A stretch of 64,000 nucleotides of DNA from Alkalihalobacillus pseudalcaliphilus (GCF_028610675.1 NZ_JAQQWS010000015.1:10857-74856); one strand, 5' to 3'. Counted from the stretch's first letter, positions 1 to 9,119 are shown. Translations and numbers: made by a program. The notes: generated by a model from the sequence alone, not told the origin.

Positions 1-425
1 CCCCACCAGCAGGTAAGATACCAAGATTCACTTCAGGCTGACCAAATTTTGCCTCCACGCAGCCTACTCGAATATCACATGCTAAAGCTAATTCACAGCC
101 TCCGCCTAAAGCATAGCCATTAATTGCCGCAATCGTTGGTTTCTGTGATCTATATACGTTTAATAAAATGTCCTGTACAGCTAACCCATATATATCCATA
201 GGCTTGCGATCGTGAATCCATTGGATATCTGCTCCAGCTACGAAAGTTTTGTCATGACCAGTAATGACGATCACATGTACAAGCGGATTCGTATTTAACT
301 CCTTTACCGCTTGATCTAGCTCATCCCAACTCTGCGGGTCCATCGCATTCCTTTTTTCTGGACGATAAATTTGAATCGTGCCAATGTAATCCTTGATGTC
401 TAATTGCAAGTATTGGTAATTCAAG
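1..425 (-). CDS. Enoyl-CoA hydratase/isomerase (crotonase), C-terminus outside window
   Basis: Partial gene; its 3' end lies beyond base 1. I chose a TTG start at 425 because GAGAGGGGG lies just upstream and no in-frame ATG gives the crotonase N-terminus. The translation has the family landmarks: the first oxyanion-hole strand (AGADIQW) and the second (NGYALGGGCELALACD), followed by FGQPEVNLGILPAG. Such enzymes hydrate 2-enoyl-CoA in beta-oxidation-like pathways. It is the last visible gene of the minus-strand operon, 14 bp after the hydroxyacyl-CoA dehydrogenase stop, so it probably supplies the hydration step for that dehydrogenase. The substrate is unknown. Confidence 0.88.
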
Positions 426-439
426 CTTTATCCCCCTCT

Positions 440-1282
440 CTACTCATAACTATAAACACCTTTACCTGTCTTTCTCCCCAAACGTCCAGCCTTAACATAT
501 TTAACTAAAAGCGGACTTGGCTTAAAGCGCTCCCCTAATGTTTCATGCAAATATTGTAAGTTATTTAATCGAGTATCAAGCCCCACCAAATCACCTAATT
601 TAAATGGTCCCATTGGATAATTTAAGCCAAGCTCAATCGCCCGATCAATCTCTTCAGGAGTACCTACACCTTCCATGAGCATATTAAAAGCTTCGTTACC
701 AACGAGGCTACTAATTCTACTCGTAACAAAACCAGGCATCTCATTAATCACAACAACATCCTTTTGCATTTTGATCGCTACATCTTTTACCACTTCTACG
801 GTTTCATCACTCGTCTCTAGCCCACGAGCTATTTCAACGAGTTTCATTCGATGAACGGGATTAAAAAAGTGCATCGCAATCACTTTATCAGGACGTTCTG
901 TATATGAACCTATTTCCGTAGGACTCATAGTTGATGTATTGGTAGCTAAAAGCGTTTCTTTTTTCGTAAAGCGATCTAGTTGCTCAAAAACTTTTTGTTT
1001 AATTCCTTTTACTTCTGGTACAGCTTCAATCACGAAATCCGTATCGCCAGCACATTTCTCTAAATTCGTTTCATAGATTAAATGATTTTCAACGAAAGCT
1101 TTTTGTTCCTCTGTCAGATAACCTTTAGCTAGTTGTCTACTAAGTAAATCCGTAATCGAAGACTCAGCTTTCTTCAAGCTCTCGTTACTCACATCGTGAA
1201 TCGTCGTTTCGAATCCACTGATTGCGGCTGCATAAGCGATCCCTGTACCCATAACGCCGGAACCTACTACTAATATCTTCAT
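440..1282 (-). CDS. 3-hydroxyacyl-CoA dehydrogenase (3-hydroxybutyryl-CoA dehydrogenase family)
   Basis: NAD-dependent oxidation of 3-hydroxyacyl-CoA to 3-ketoacyl-CoA. The N-terminal Rossmann motif GSGVMGTG starts near residue 7, NTSTMSPTEIG follows, and the catalytic-histidine region MHFFNPVHRMKLVEI is intact. The C-terminal domain ends in RKTGKGVYSYE, as in the single-domain 280-residue family. An upstream GTG would overlap the ribosome site GGAGGGG, so ATG at 1282 is the better start. The gene lies 20 bp after the MDR dehydrogenase. In this operon it should act after the crotonases, giving a complete hydration/oxidation pair for an acyl-CoA whose identity is not shown by sequence. Confidence 0.92.
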   Translation of the reverse strand: MKILVVGSGVMGTGIAYAAAISGFETTIHDVSNESLKKAESSITDLLSRQLAKGYLTEEQKAFVENHLIYETNLEKCAGDTDFVIEAVPEVKGIKQKVFEQLDRFTKKETLLATNTSTMSPTEIGSYTERPDKVIAMHFFNPVHRMKLVEIARGLETSDETVEVVKDVAIKMQKDVVVINEMPGFVTSRISSLVGNEAFNMLMEGVGTPEEIDRAIELGLNYPMGPFKLGDLVGLDTRLNNLQYLHETLGERFKPSPLLVKYVKAGRLGRKTGKGVYSYE

Positions 1283-1302
1283 ATAATTCCCCTCCACTCT
1301 AT

Positions 1303-2352
1303 TTATACCTCTAGCAAAATTTTTCCGATATGCTTCCCATCCAGCAAACGTTGTTGTGCGGATTGAATGTCTTCTAATTGAAAAACTTGATCGATATGTG
1401 GGAAAGCTCTCGTCCTCTCTAGGAATCTAACTAATTCATGGAAATCTTGTAAATCACCCATCCAAGAACCTGTAATCATTATTTGTTTACCAAAAATAAG
1501 ACGTAAATCGACTTCGGCCATTGACCCGGTAGTAACACCACAAAATGCCAGCCTACCATTCCGTTTTAACATTTTTAAGCTTATTTGAAAGGTCTTGGCT
1601 CCAACATGATCTAAGACTACATCTGCCCCAGCCTTGCCTGTAGCCTTTCTTACATTTGACGCCGTTTGTTCATCTCTTAAAATAAACGTCACATCATCAA
1701 AGCCTAGTTTTCTTAATGCATCTATTTTTTCCTGAGAGCTTACGATACCTATGATGGAAGCACCAAAAGCTTTTGCAATGGAAAGGGCCGCAAACCCTAG
1801 CCCTCCAGATGCACCCCAAATAACAACGGTATCACTTGCTTTCATTTGTGCTTTGGTCACTAAAGCATTCCAAGCGGTTACATAAGAAACCGGGACACCT
1901 GCCCAAGAACGAATATCCTCCTTGGCCACCTTCACAGCTCGCTTCGCTTGAACATGAACATATTGGCTATAACCACCATCAAAGTGATAGCCTAAAATTT
2001 GAAAATGTCGACAAGCTGTTTCTTGTCCATGACTACAGCTTTCGCATAAACCACAACCTTTTCCAGGATAAACCGTGACATAATCGCCGACATGTAAATG
2101 TGTTACCCCTTTCCCCACTTCTTCAATTCTGCCAACAACATCAGCACCAGGAATTCGAGGTAAAGACAACTTTTCTCCATTTCCACCTTCTCGTAACCAC
2201 ACATCTAAATGGTTTATCCCACAATAGGAAACCTTAATGCTAATCTCTTCGTTAAGAAGGGGGGCTCTTTCTAATTCTGTGTTATAGTCCAATTGATTAA
2301 GAGAACCATGTTCCTTTATAACTATTCCTTTCACCTTTCCCGTAGTGTCCAT
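1303..2352 (-). CDS. Zinc-dependent medium-chain alcohol dehydrogenase (MDR family)
   Basis: MDR-type NAD(P)-dependent dehydrogenase of 349 residues. It has the GroES-like N-terminal domain (SYCGINHLDVWLREG), a four-cysteine structural zinc lobe (CGLCESC then C, near residues 90-105) and the nucleotide-binding motif WGASGGLGFAA. ATG at 2352 follows GGAGG at good spacing; a longer reading would run into the preceding ligase gene. In aromatic and alicyclic acid pathways MDR enzymes oxidise hydroxy-acyl-CoA ring intermediates (for example 6-hydroxycyclohexenoyl-CoA dehydrogenase). The operon context makes a similar role possible, but this is inference; acryloyl-CoA or quinone reductase-like roles remain open. 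Confidence 0.85.
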   Translation of the reverse strand: MDTTGKVKGIVIKEHGSLNQLDYNTELERAPLLNEEISIKVSYCGINHLDVWLREGGNGEKLSLPRIPGADVVGRIEEVGKGVTHLHVGDYVTVYPGKGCGLCESCSHGQETACRHFQILGYHFDGGYSQYVHVQAKRAVKVAKEDIRSWAGVPVSYVTAWNALVTKAQMKASDTVVIWGASGGLGFAALSIAKAFGASIIGIVSSQEKIDALRKLGFDDVTFILRDEQTASNVRKATGKAGADVVLDHVGAKTFQISLKMLKRNGRLAFCGVTTGSMAEVDLRLIFGKQIMITGSWMGDLQDFHELVRFLERTRAFPHIDQVFQLEDIQSAQQRLLDGKHIGKILLEV

Positions 2353-2365
2353 GGTTTCGGTCCTC

Positions 2366-3769
2366 CTATCGTCGATCCTCAAACCGTTTTAATTTGGCTC
2401 TAACACCATGACCTGTTAGCTCTCTTAACGAATCCGGTTCGACAATATTCACATTAATTTTCACACCTATTTTTTGCTTAAGCTGGCCTTCTAATTCAGT
2501 TTGTAATGCTGAGCGATCACTACTCACAAATTTAGGCTCGACTAAAATAGTCATCTCATCACGAGCTGCTTGACCATTTGATTCCAAACGTTCAAGTAAG
2601 CAAAAATATTCCCCATTCGTTTTTTCACTTTTGGAGACAATGTCACCTAAGGCTTCTGGCCAAACATTAATGCCTCTGAGTTTAATCATATTGTCACTTC
2701 TACCTTTAAAATAATCGATTTTCTTATGCCAGCTTCCACATGAACATAACTTCATCTCATAACTTGCTGAAATATCTTGAATGTTATAACGAATTTGTTG
2801 GGTCCCCGTTTTATATAGAGCCGTCACTACAATATTGCCACGATAACCAGGCGGCAACGGTTCACCTGTTTCAAAGTCAACGACCTCAATAATAAAAGCA
2901 TCTTCGAAAATATGAAGCCCTTCCTCTGCCTCACACTCTGCTGCCACATACTGGACCTCATGGAAGGCATAAGAATCGTAGACAGGACATCCGAATACGT
3001 CCTGTACAGGCTCTTTCGCTCCAAATCCAGATAATGTCTTAATGTGCAAATCTTCTTTTGGATCTATTCCCATCTTTTTCGCTGTGTTTCCAATATGGAC
3101 AAGATAATCTGAAGTCGCCAAAATAGAAGAAACACCAAAGGTTTGCAAGAACTCGACTTGTTTTTCTGTTGGCGTAACATTTCCTGTTCCTGTCGTTATG
3201 GGTGTACAACCTAACCATTGCCATAACCCATGATCCATAATCCAAGCGGCATTATGTGTCGAATATGCCCATGAATTCATCACCGCATCACCAGGACGAA
3301 TACCATGTAAATAGAACGTTCTTGCACTTAAAATAGCCCCTACTTCGCGGTCCCAAGCAGAATAAATCGTTGGCCTCGGTGCACCAGTCGTACCACCACT
3401 CGTATAAAATCTTAAAGGCTCATGTGTACCATCATCAAAATGATATTTTTGATAATCACCAAACGGTGGCTCTAATTGAATACTCTCTCGAATATCATCA
3501 ATCGTATATAGAGGAATTTTATGCATGTCTTCTAAGCTCTGAATATCTTCTGGAGTGAAATCATGCTTCGCCCAAAGCCTTTGGTAAAATGGGATTTCTG
3601 CCCCTTTTTTTAATGTTTCCTTTAATCGTTTAAGCTGATTATCCTCTATTTGTGCACGACTCCACTTCCATGCTCCATCCATAAACTCTAGTGGCGGCTC
3701 ATACGCATTAACAAGCTTCTCAAAATTAACAGCTTGATAGTAGTACGGAGTCTTTTTTGTTGTCTTCAC
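2366..3769 (-). CDS. AMP-forming CoA ligase, phenylacetate-CoA ligase (PaaK) family
   Basis: Adenylate-forming enzyme of 467 residues. It carries the PaaK-type phosphate loop YTSGGTTGAPRPT, the adenine-site region (VYDSYAFHE), a CSCG pair and the C-terminal hinge GRSDNMIKLRGINVWP. It should activate a carboxylic acid to its CoA thioester. GTG at 3769 has AGAAGGAGG upstream; longer readings start inside the leader and add a non-homologous extension. It stands between the AtoE-like transporter and the dehydrogenases, which fits uptake followed by activation. Whether the acid is aromatic, alicyclic or short-chain cannot be read from the sequence; the PaaK fold slightly favours an aryl acid. Confidence 0.88.
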   Translation of the reverse strand: MKTTKKTPYYYQAVNFEKLVNAYEPPLEFMDGAWKWSRAQIEDNQLKRLKETLKKGAEIPFYQRLWAKHDFTPEDIQSLEDMHKIPLYTIDDIRESIQLEPPFGDYQKYHFDDGTHEPLRFYTSGGTTGAPRPTIYSAWDREVGAILSARTFYLHGIRPGDAVMNSWAYSTHNAAWIMDHGLWQWLGCTPITTGTGNVTPTEKQVEFLQTFGVSSILATSDYLVHIGNTAKKMGIDPKEDLHIKTLSGFGAKEPVQDVFGCPVYDSYAFHEVQYVAAECEAEEGLHIFEDAFIIEVVDFETGEPLPPGYRGNIVVTALYKTGTQQIRYNIQDISASYEMKLCSCGSWHKKIDYFKGRSDNMIKLRGINVWPEALGDIVSKSEKTNGEYFCLLERLESNGQAARDEMTILVEPKFVSSDRSALQTELEGQLKQKIGVKINVNIVEPDSLRELTGHGVRAKLKRFEDRR

Positions 3770-3804
3770 AATAGTGCCTCCTTCTAGATATCCATCGATC
3801 CTGT

Positions 3805-5181
3805 TTATAACGGTAAAAATAATAATCCCAATATCCAAATTGCCCCCACTGCAAGGAAAATTGGAAAACAATATCCCATAAAATCACGCACAGTTAAGCG
3901 AGTTCCTAACGCTAAAATTGGGAAATAAAGCAATGCCCAGAAAGGCTGAACTAAGTTTGTCCATAGGTCACCAAATGTGATTGCCATAATCGTTCTTGGA
4001 ATGTCGACGCCTAACTCCACAGCTGCTGGGATAATAAATGGTGCAGTCGCTGTAAATTGGGCACCTGCTGATGGAACGAAAAGGTTAATAAAACTCGTTA
4101 CAAGGAATGTGATAATTGGGAATGTGACTTCATTTCCAAAGCTAACCAAAAATGCAGTAATGTTATTAGCGATACCTGTCTCAATGAGGACAGCCGCAAT
4201 ACCGCCGTATATCGGAAATTGTAAAGCGATACTACTAGTAATAGGCAAATTCTTCGTAAAGGATTCGATATAGGTTGTTGGATTTTTTTGGGCTAGAAAA
4301 CCTAAGACAATAGCGATGAAAGCTACAGAATTTAAGTTCATACCATTTAATCCATTCTGCGCAAAGAAATAAATGAGATAAACTAAACCAAGCACACCAA
4401 TTGAAAGTAAAAACGGTCGAAATACATTTAATTTCTCAGCGAAGGATAAATCCTTTTTCGCTTGCTTAGTCATTACTTCCTCTTCTTCTTCAGCTGTTGC
4501 GGCAACCTCACCTTTTTTAACAACTGCTAAGTCTTCATAAGTGACGATATCCTTTTTATTTCTTCCAATGAAATAAAACATAACCGTTGTAACCGTCACG
4601 ATCGCAAACGCCGTAACTAGGTTTAACGTTGAAAAAGTCGTCTGATCAAGGGTATAAATACCACCTAATAAATCTGTCAAATTACCTTCTGTCGCCACAA
4701 AAAGTGGAATCGTCCCAGATATACCGGTTAAGGAAATCGTAAAGGAGCAATAAGCAACAGCTGCTAGAAGTCGGTAATCAACACCTTGTACATTCTGACC
4801 TAAAGCTCTGGCATATAAAGACGTGATGACAGGACCAAAATACCAACCTAAAAATGAGGTTAATGCCCCAACAATACTTGTTGATACATAGGCCGTCGTT
4901 GGCGACTTTACTCGACTAGCCATTTGCTTAATTCTTTTCTTCACAAAAGGTGTATCTACTAAAACAAGAGCAGCCGCATAAGTAATAATTAACTGAAAAG
5001 CAAATGTAAATAACATTGGAAAACCATCAAACCAATAACCTAATACTTCAAATGTCGTAGATTCTGTAAACAAAGCAGAAGCAACGAGTGCAATTAGTGT
5101 TAGAACAAGGGCAAATATAAACGCATCAGGAAAAAATCGACTATACCAATCAGCTATTCGTTCTGATAAATTCTTCTTCAC
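3805..5181 (-). CDS. Short-chain fatty acid transporter (AtoE/TIGR00366 family)
   Basis: Polytopic inner-membrane carrier of 458 residues with about ten to twelve membrane segments, homologous along its length to the AtoE family for short-chain fatty acids. Recognisable stretches are DWYSRFFPDAFIFALVLT at the N-terminus and FVPSAGAQFTATAPFIIPAA and FGDLWTNLVQPFWALLYFP near the C-terminus. GTG at 5181 has GGGGGAGG upstream and is preferred to an ATG six codons earlier. A charged cytoplasmic loop (EEEEEVMTKQAKKD) divides the halves. A second family member occurs at 42659. Here it probably imports the acid that the next gene activates. Confidence 0.9.
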   Translation of the reverse strand: MKKNLSERIADWYSRFFPDAFIFALVLTLIALVASALFTESTTFEVLGYWFDGFPMLFTFAFQLIITYAAALVLVDTPFVKKRIKQMASRVKSPTTAYVSTSIVGALTSFLGWYFGPVITSLYARALGQNVQGVDYRLLAAVAYCSFTISLTGISGTIPLFVATEGNLTDLLGGIYTLDQTTFSTLNLVTAFAIVTVTTVMFYFIGRNKKDIVTYEDLAVVKKGEVAATAEEEEEVMTKQAKKDLSFAEKLNVFRPFLLSIGVLGLVYLIYFFAQNGLNGMNLNSVAFIAIVLGFLAQKNPTTYIESFTKNLPITSSIALQFPIYGGIAAVLIETGIANNITAFLVSFGNEVTFPIITFLVTSFINLFVPSAGAQFTATAPFIIPAAVELGVDIPRTIMAITFGDLWTNLVQPFWALLYFPILALGTRLTVRDFMGYCFPIFLAVGAIWILGLLFLPL

Positions 5182-5230
5182 TGCCTTACCCTCCCCCATC
5201 TTCCATTCGGATAAAACGCTTACAAATACC

Positions 5231-5256
5231 GGGTGCCCCTAAGCTAAGAGACACCC
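5231..5256 (-). other. Intercistronic hairpin between crotonase and transporter
   Basis: On the minus strand GGGTGTCTCT pairs with AGGGGCACCC around a six-base loop (ten pairs including G-U). No T-tract follows, so it looks like an RNA-processing or stabilising hairpin rather than a terminator. Confidence 0.5.
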
Positions 5257-5263
5257 ATTCTCA

Positions 5264-6226
5264 TTATTTATTTAATAAGGATCCACAAACGCCGCAATGC
5301 TTAAAGTGCTCAGGAATATCCTTCGTTCCACATTCAGTACATTCAACAGAAGGAGCACCCCATTTATGTTCATAAGAATCTCCACTACTCAATCTTTCAC
5401 GAAGCATCGCATAATCAGGCTTTCTCTTCTCGACAAAAGCTCGCATCGCTTCATGTGTTTCAAAGTTTGCTGTATGAACAGTTAACCAATCTCTAGCATG
5501 ACCAACCGTCATATCAAGCGGCATCTTTTTCCAGAAGTTAGATTGCTCCTTTGTATAACGTACACATTCAGGTAGTTTATTTAATAACTTCTGTGCCATC
5601 GTATGAACAGCCTCATCTAGTTGGTCATAAGGAACAACCTGATTAACAAGACCCCATTCTAATGCTTTATCCGCTGTGATTTCTTCATTTAACCAAAGTA
5701 TTTCTCGGGCTCTACGATCACCAACCATAATCGGTAACCATTGTGTTGCTCCTCCAGCTGCAACACTACCATGAGAGTTACCTACTTGCCTGATATAAGC
5801 ATGGTCAGCCATAATTGCCAAATCACAATTCATATTAAATTCATTTCCTCCACCAACCGTTATCCCGTTTAACCTAGCAATCGTTGGTTTACCTATATCT
5901 AAAAGTTTTTTATGAGCTTCAATAAATTGCCCCATCCATTTCCAGTAATTTCTTGGGCGTTCTAAAATTTCATTGTTTTGTTCTTTCATATCGGCACCTG
6001 TACAAAAAGCCCTATCTCCTTCTCCTGTTAAAACAACAACACCTACTTCATCATCCCAAGAAGCGATTTCAAATACGTGAGCCATCTCTCTTAACGTTCT
6101 AAAGTTTAAGCAGTTATAAACGTCTGGACGATTAATCGTGACCGTCGCTACACCATCTTTCTTTTCGTACTTTACAAATTTCAAGTCCATATCCTCAGGT
6201 TGTGGTGGGTTTAAAAAATGATCCAT
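5264..6226 (-). CDS. Crotonase with C-terminal zinc ribbon; ring-cleavage hydrolase-like
   Basis: Crotonase-fold protein of 320 residues, longer than ordinary enoyl-CoA hydratases (about 260). Oxyanion-hole segments are CTGADMKE and NGITVGGGNEFNMNCD. The stretch GSVAAGGATQWLPIMVG and the tail AMRAFVEKRKPDY recall the MenB, BadI and 6-oxocyclohexenoyl-CoA hydrolase branches more than simple hydratases. The last 30 residues form a zinc ribbon with C296, C299, C311 and C314, an unusual fusion for crotonases. It is the first gene after the sigma-54 promoter, with GGAGGT before ATG 6226. A hydrolytic or ring-opening role in the operon is inference; plain hydratase/isomerase activity remains possible. 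Confidence 0.8.
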   Translation of the reverse strand: MDHFLNPPQPEDMDLKFVKYEKKDGVATVTINRPDVYNCLNFRTLREMAHVFEIASWDDEVGVVVLTGEGDRAFCTGADMKEQNNEILERPRNYWKWMGQFIEAHKKLLDIGKPTIARLNGITVGGGNEFNMNCDLAIMADHAYIRQVGNSHGSVAAGGATQWLPIMVGDRRAREILWLNEEITADKALEWGLVNQVVPYDQLDEAVHTMAQKLLNKLPECVRYTKEQSNFWKKMPLDMTVGHARDWLTVHTANFETHEAMRAFVEKRKPDYAMLRERLSSGDSYEHKWGAPSVECTECGTKDIPEHFKHCGVCGSLLNK

Positions 6227-6264
6227 CTCTACATACCTCCATTTTTTTTATTCACTTGTACTTA

Positions 6265-6281
6265 TTGCATTTTTTGTGCCA
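6265..6281 (-). promoter_or_regulatory. Sigma-54 (-24/-12) promoter of the acid-catabolism operon
   Basis: The minus strand reads TGGCACAAAAAATGCAA: GG at -24 and GC at -12 are separated by the canonical 10 bases, one mismatch from consensus TGGCAC-N5-TTGC. The predicted start is about 30 bp before the crotonase ATG. The gene upstream encodes a sigma-54 activator. Confidence 0.85.
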
Positions 6282-6323
6282 AAAATAAAAAAACCGTAAA
6301 AATTTAAAAAATCTCCACGGTTT
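6277..6323 (-). terminator. Weak intrinsic terminator of the regulator gene
   Basis: On the minus strand AAACCGT and ACGGTTT (6317-6323 and 6291-6297) pair and are followed by a T-rich run ending at the -24 element. It would separate the regulator transcript from the operon. The loop is long (19 bases), so strength is uncertain. Confidence 0.5.
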
Positions 6324-6399
6324 ATCAGCAAAATTACCATTATTTTTTTCGTGAGTTCTCTTACTCTAGAAAAATAAACAAACGCTAACGTTCACTTTC

Positions 6400-6415
6400 T
6401 GAACAAATTTGTTCA
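6400..6415. promoter_or_regulatory. Perfect 16-bp palindrome, candidate enhancer site (UAS)
   Basis: TGAACAAATTTGTTCA is a perfect palindrome about 120 bp upstream of the -24 element, the usual distance for a sigma-54 enhancer site. A looser related sequence (AATGAACATTTCATT) lies near 6436-6450. It is probably bound by the PrpR_N regulator encoded next door. Confidence 0.6.
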
Positions 6416-6455
6416 TTTTTTAAACAACGCACAAATAATGAACATTTCATTATCG

Positions 6456-8342
6456 CTATTGGTTAAGTTTTTTCCATAATGTCGTCCGACTAATTCCTAG
6501 GTTCTCTGCTAATAATTTCTTATTTCGGCCGTAATGATCGTATAATTTAATAAATATTTGCTTTTCCATCTCTTCTAATCGATTAATTTTAACTTTAATG
6601 TAATTCTTTTCAGTTTCAATATCCTGATTCCCACTTTGTATTTCCTTATCCTCTTTAAACTGAACACTTAGTAAATCATCGTATAATTGATAATGCAAGG
6701 AAGGTGGCACCGCAATAATTCTCTCAATAAAGTTCTCCAATTCTCGAATATTCCCCGGCCACTGGTATTGCATTAATTGATGACGTTGCTGCTCACTAAT
6801 CACCTGCGGATGACTTTGATATTTTAATAAAAACCTATTAATAAGAATATCTAAATCCTCTTTCCGTTCTCTTAAAGGCGGGATTTGAATATATAAAATA
6901 TTCAACCGGTAATAAAGGTCACTTCTGAATTGATTTTGCCGAATCGAATGAATGAGGTCTTTGTTTGTCGCAGCAACGACCCTTACATTGACCGGAATAA
7001 TCTTAACACCACCAATTCGTCTTACTTCTCTTTCCTGTAAGACCCTCAATAAGCGCGTTTGTAAAGACATCGCCATTTCTCCAATTTCATCAAGAAATAT
7101 CGTGCCATTATGGGCCATTTCAAATAGTCCAGGCTTTCCTCCCTTTCTAGCTCCAGTAAAAGCTCCCTCTTCATATCCAAAAATTTCGCTTTCTAAAAGG
7201 TTTTCTGGAAATGCACCACAGTTCACCGCTATGAATGGTCCCTCCTTTCTTTCACTTGCTTTATGAATACTTTGAGCTACTAACTCTTTTCCTGTTCCAC
7301 TTTCACCATAAATTAAGACATTACTATCAACACCTGCATACGACTTAGCCAATGAAATTGTTTCACTCATCTTATTACTTTTAAACACAATATCATCAAA
7401 GGAATATTTCGCATAAAATCTTCGGTGGTATAATTCACTTCTCACCTTCGTATCAATCTGCAAAATACTCTCTGTTTTTTGGAACATAATAACGACACTT
7501 TGTTCGTACAAATGGAAACGATCGATTAAAAATTTTTGATTCCCATGATTAATGACACGTTTCGTTACTTCAGTAAAATCTCCAAGTAGCTTTTTGAATA
7601 ATGGCATTTGAATATTACCTAGATTCCTACCAATGATTTCGTTAGGACTTATTCCTAGGCTATCTGCAGCTACATCATTACAGACAAAAACGATACCTTG
7701 GCGATTCGTCGAAACAATCCCGCTTTGACTATGAGAAATAATAGATTCTAAATGCTTCTGTTTGATTTCCTCTTTTAAATAGTTTTCTAAAGCTTCCTGC
7801 GCTCTCAGAATTCCTTCTGTCAGAGAGTCTGACTGAGAAAAAACGATAAAAGACTGCATGCCTTTACTTTTAGCAGTAATATCCATACATTCCGCGGTTC
7901 CAATGATCGTTTTATCACCCTCAAACTTAGCCATCTCTAAAATATGCTTCGTGATTTGCCTTTCATTTGTATACTGCCTTAAGCTTATATTTACATTAGC
8001 AATATGTGCGATCGTTTTTAAATCAACTCGTTCTTTGTTACTCACATGGTCAATCAAAACAACTTCTTTGTTTAACTGCTTTGCATGATTAAGCGTTTTC
8101 AAAATATCGAAGTTATTAACCTCAATTTTGATAATAGGAATGTCGAGGTGTTCTCTAAAAAAATCGGCTGTTGGACCACGAGCGATCATAACTTTTACGC
8201 CAAATTCTTGTATTAGTTTGAGGGCCTTTTTCAAACCAATTCGTAATGCCCCAATTTCAACAACGATATCAACCTGTAATTTCTTTGCTACTTTCTCTAT
8301 ATCTTCTTTAAACTGAGAGTAGGGAGCAATTACTCCAATCAT
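6456..8342 (-). CDS. Sigma-54-dependent transcriptional activator with PrpR_N sensor domain
   Basis: Enhancer-binding protein of 628 residues. Residues 1-180 resemble the PrpR_N domain that senses pathway metabolites, and 190-290 form a PAS-like region (SGIVSTNRQGIVFVCND). The AAA+ domain has Walker A GESGTGKE near 345, the sigma-54 contact loop GAFTGA near 388 and Walker B GTIFLDEIGE. A Fis-type helix-turn-helix closes the protein (LLAENLGISRTTLWKKL). ATG 8342 follows AGGGGGG. It precedes the operon in the same orientation and presumably drives the promoter at 6265 via the palindrome at 6400. The effector is probably an operon substrate or CoA intermediate (inference). Confidence 0.93.
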   Translation of the reverse strand: MIGVIAPYSQFKEDIEKVAKKLQVDIVVEIGALRIGLKKALKLIQEFGVKVMIARGPTADFFREHLDIPIIKIEVNNFDILKTLNHAKQLNKEVVLIDHVSNKERVDLKTIAHIANVNISLRQYTNERQITKHILEMAKFEGDKTIIGTAECMDITAKSKGMQSFIVFSQSDSLTEGILRAQEALENYLKEEIKQKHLESIISHSQSGIVSTNRQGIVFVCNDVAADSLGISPNEIIGRNLGNIQMPLFKKLLGDFTEVTKRVINHGNQKFLIDRFHLYEQSVVIMFQKTESILQIDTKVRSELYHRRFYAKYSFDDIVFKSNKMSETISLAKSYAGVDSNVLIYGESGTGKELVAQSIHKASERKEGPFIAVNCGAFPENLLESEIFGYEEGAFTGARKGGKPGLFEMAHNGTIFLDEIGEMAMSLQTRLLRVLQEREVRRIGGVKIIPVNVRVVAATNKDLIHSIRQNQFRSDLYYRLNILYIQIPPLRERKEDLDILINRFLLKYQSHPQVISEQQRHQLMQYQWPGNIRELENFIERIIAVPPSLHYQLYDDLLSVQFKEDKEIQSGNQDIETEKNYIKVKINRLEEMEKQIFIKLYDHYGRNKKLLAENLGISRTTLWKKLNQ

Positions 8343-8470
8343 CTCATCATCCCCCCTAATATATAATAAACTAATAATTTTATTTATTATGATTATACAT
8401 GTTTTTCAATTTTCAATAGCCTATAATGTAGATCTTATAGCTTTTTTCATACTAAAGCCCTTTTAAATTC

Positions 8471-8510
8471 AAAAATAAAAAAGCAGAGCCCTAAAAGAGA
8501 GCATCTACTT
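8471..8510 (-). terminator. Intrinsic terminator after the yndM-like gene
   Basis: On the minus strand AAGTAGA/TCTGCTT plus inner GCTC/GGGC form a hairpin followed by TTTTATTTTT. It lies about 90 bp after the stop of the gene at 8599. Confidence 0.8.
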
Positions 8511-8598
8511 CTCTAAATCACTAATTTTGTGTTGTTGCTACGTTTGGTTATCGTTTCGTTTTTAATTTACTTTAAATAAAACCGTCAACAAATATTAA

Positions 8599-9030
8599 TT
8601 AATCCTTTCGCTCCCTCTCTAACTCATCCCTTACATCCATATCTTCACCAAACTCTGTCTGGACATCCATCGATTTGACTTGGTGATTGCTCTGATCACG
8701 AGACATCTGCTGTAACAGATAAGGGTGGTAAAAAAACTCTGCTATTGCAATTAATACTGCTGTAATAAATGAATAAAGAGCGATCGGCATGGTTGTTAAT
8801 AAATCTGCTAATAGGGCAATTCCTGCCCAAGCTAAGAAAAAATCGGTGATTGTAGCCCAATTATTCCCGATTCGTGGCATAATAAATAAATCACCTAAAT
8901 AAGCAACAGCCGTTAATATCGTACTAATTGTTAGGATTGTCCCCATATTTAATCCTGCAAACCCAAAAATTACACCTATAATTACCGTACTAATAAACCA
9001 TTTTATTATAAACGACTTCACATATGACAT
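8599..9030 (-). CDS. YndM-like membrane protein (DUF2512 family)
   Basis: Protein of 143 residues with four predicted membrane segments (WFISTVIIGVIFGFAGL, LTISTILTAVAYLGDLFIM, FFLAWAGIALLADLL, ALYSFITAVLIAIAEFFY) and a charged, acidic cytoplasmic tail. It resembles Bacillus YndM/DUF2512 proteins, which have no established function. ATG at 9030 follows AGGAG at eight bases; the upstream GTG overlaps that site. It may be co-transcribed with ctaG, 89 bp upstream. Confidence 0.75.
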   Translation of the reverse strand: MSYVKSFIIKWFISTVIIGVIFGFAGLNMGTILTISTILTAVAYLGDLFIMPRIGNNWATITDFFLAWAGIALLADLLTTMPIALYSFITAVLIAIAEFFYHPYLLQQMSRDQSNHQVKSMDVQTEFGEDMDVRDELERERKD

Positions 9031-9119
9031 ATCATACACTCCTGTTTTATAAATTGCCGTACTGAGATTAGTTTCTTCTTAATTATATTTTTTATTCGAA
9101 ACATATTAGCTTTTGACTA

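Noticed and set aside
5264..6226. Naming the zinc-ribbon crotonase as 6-oxocyclohexenoyl-CoA hydrolase
   Set aside because: Only short motif resemblance is visible, length and N-terminus differ, and benzoyl-CoA reductase genes are not in the window.
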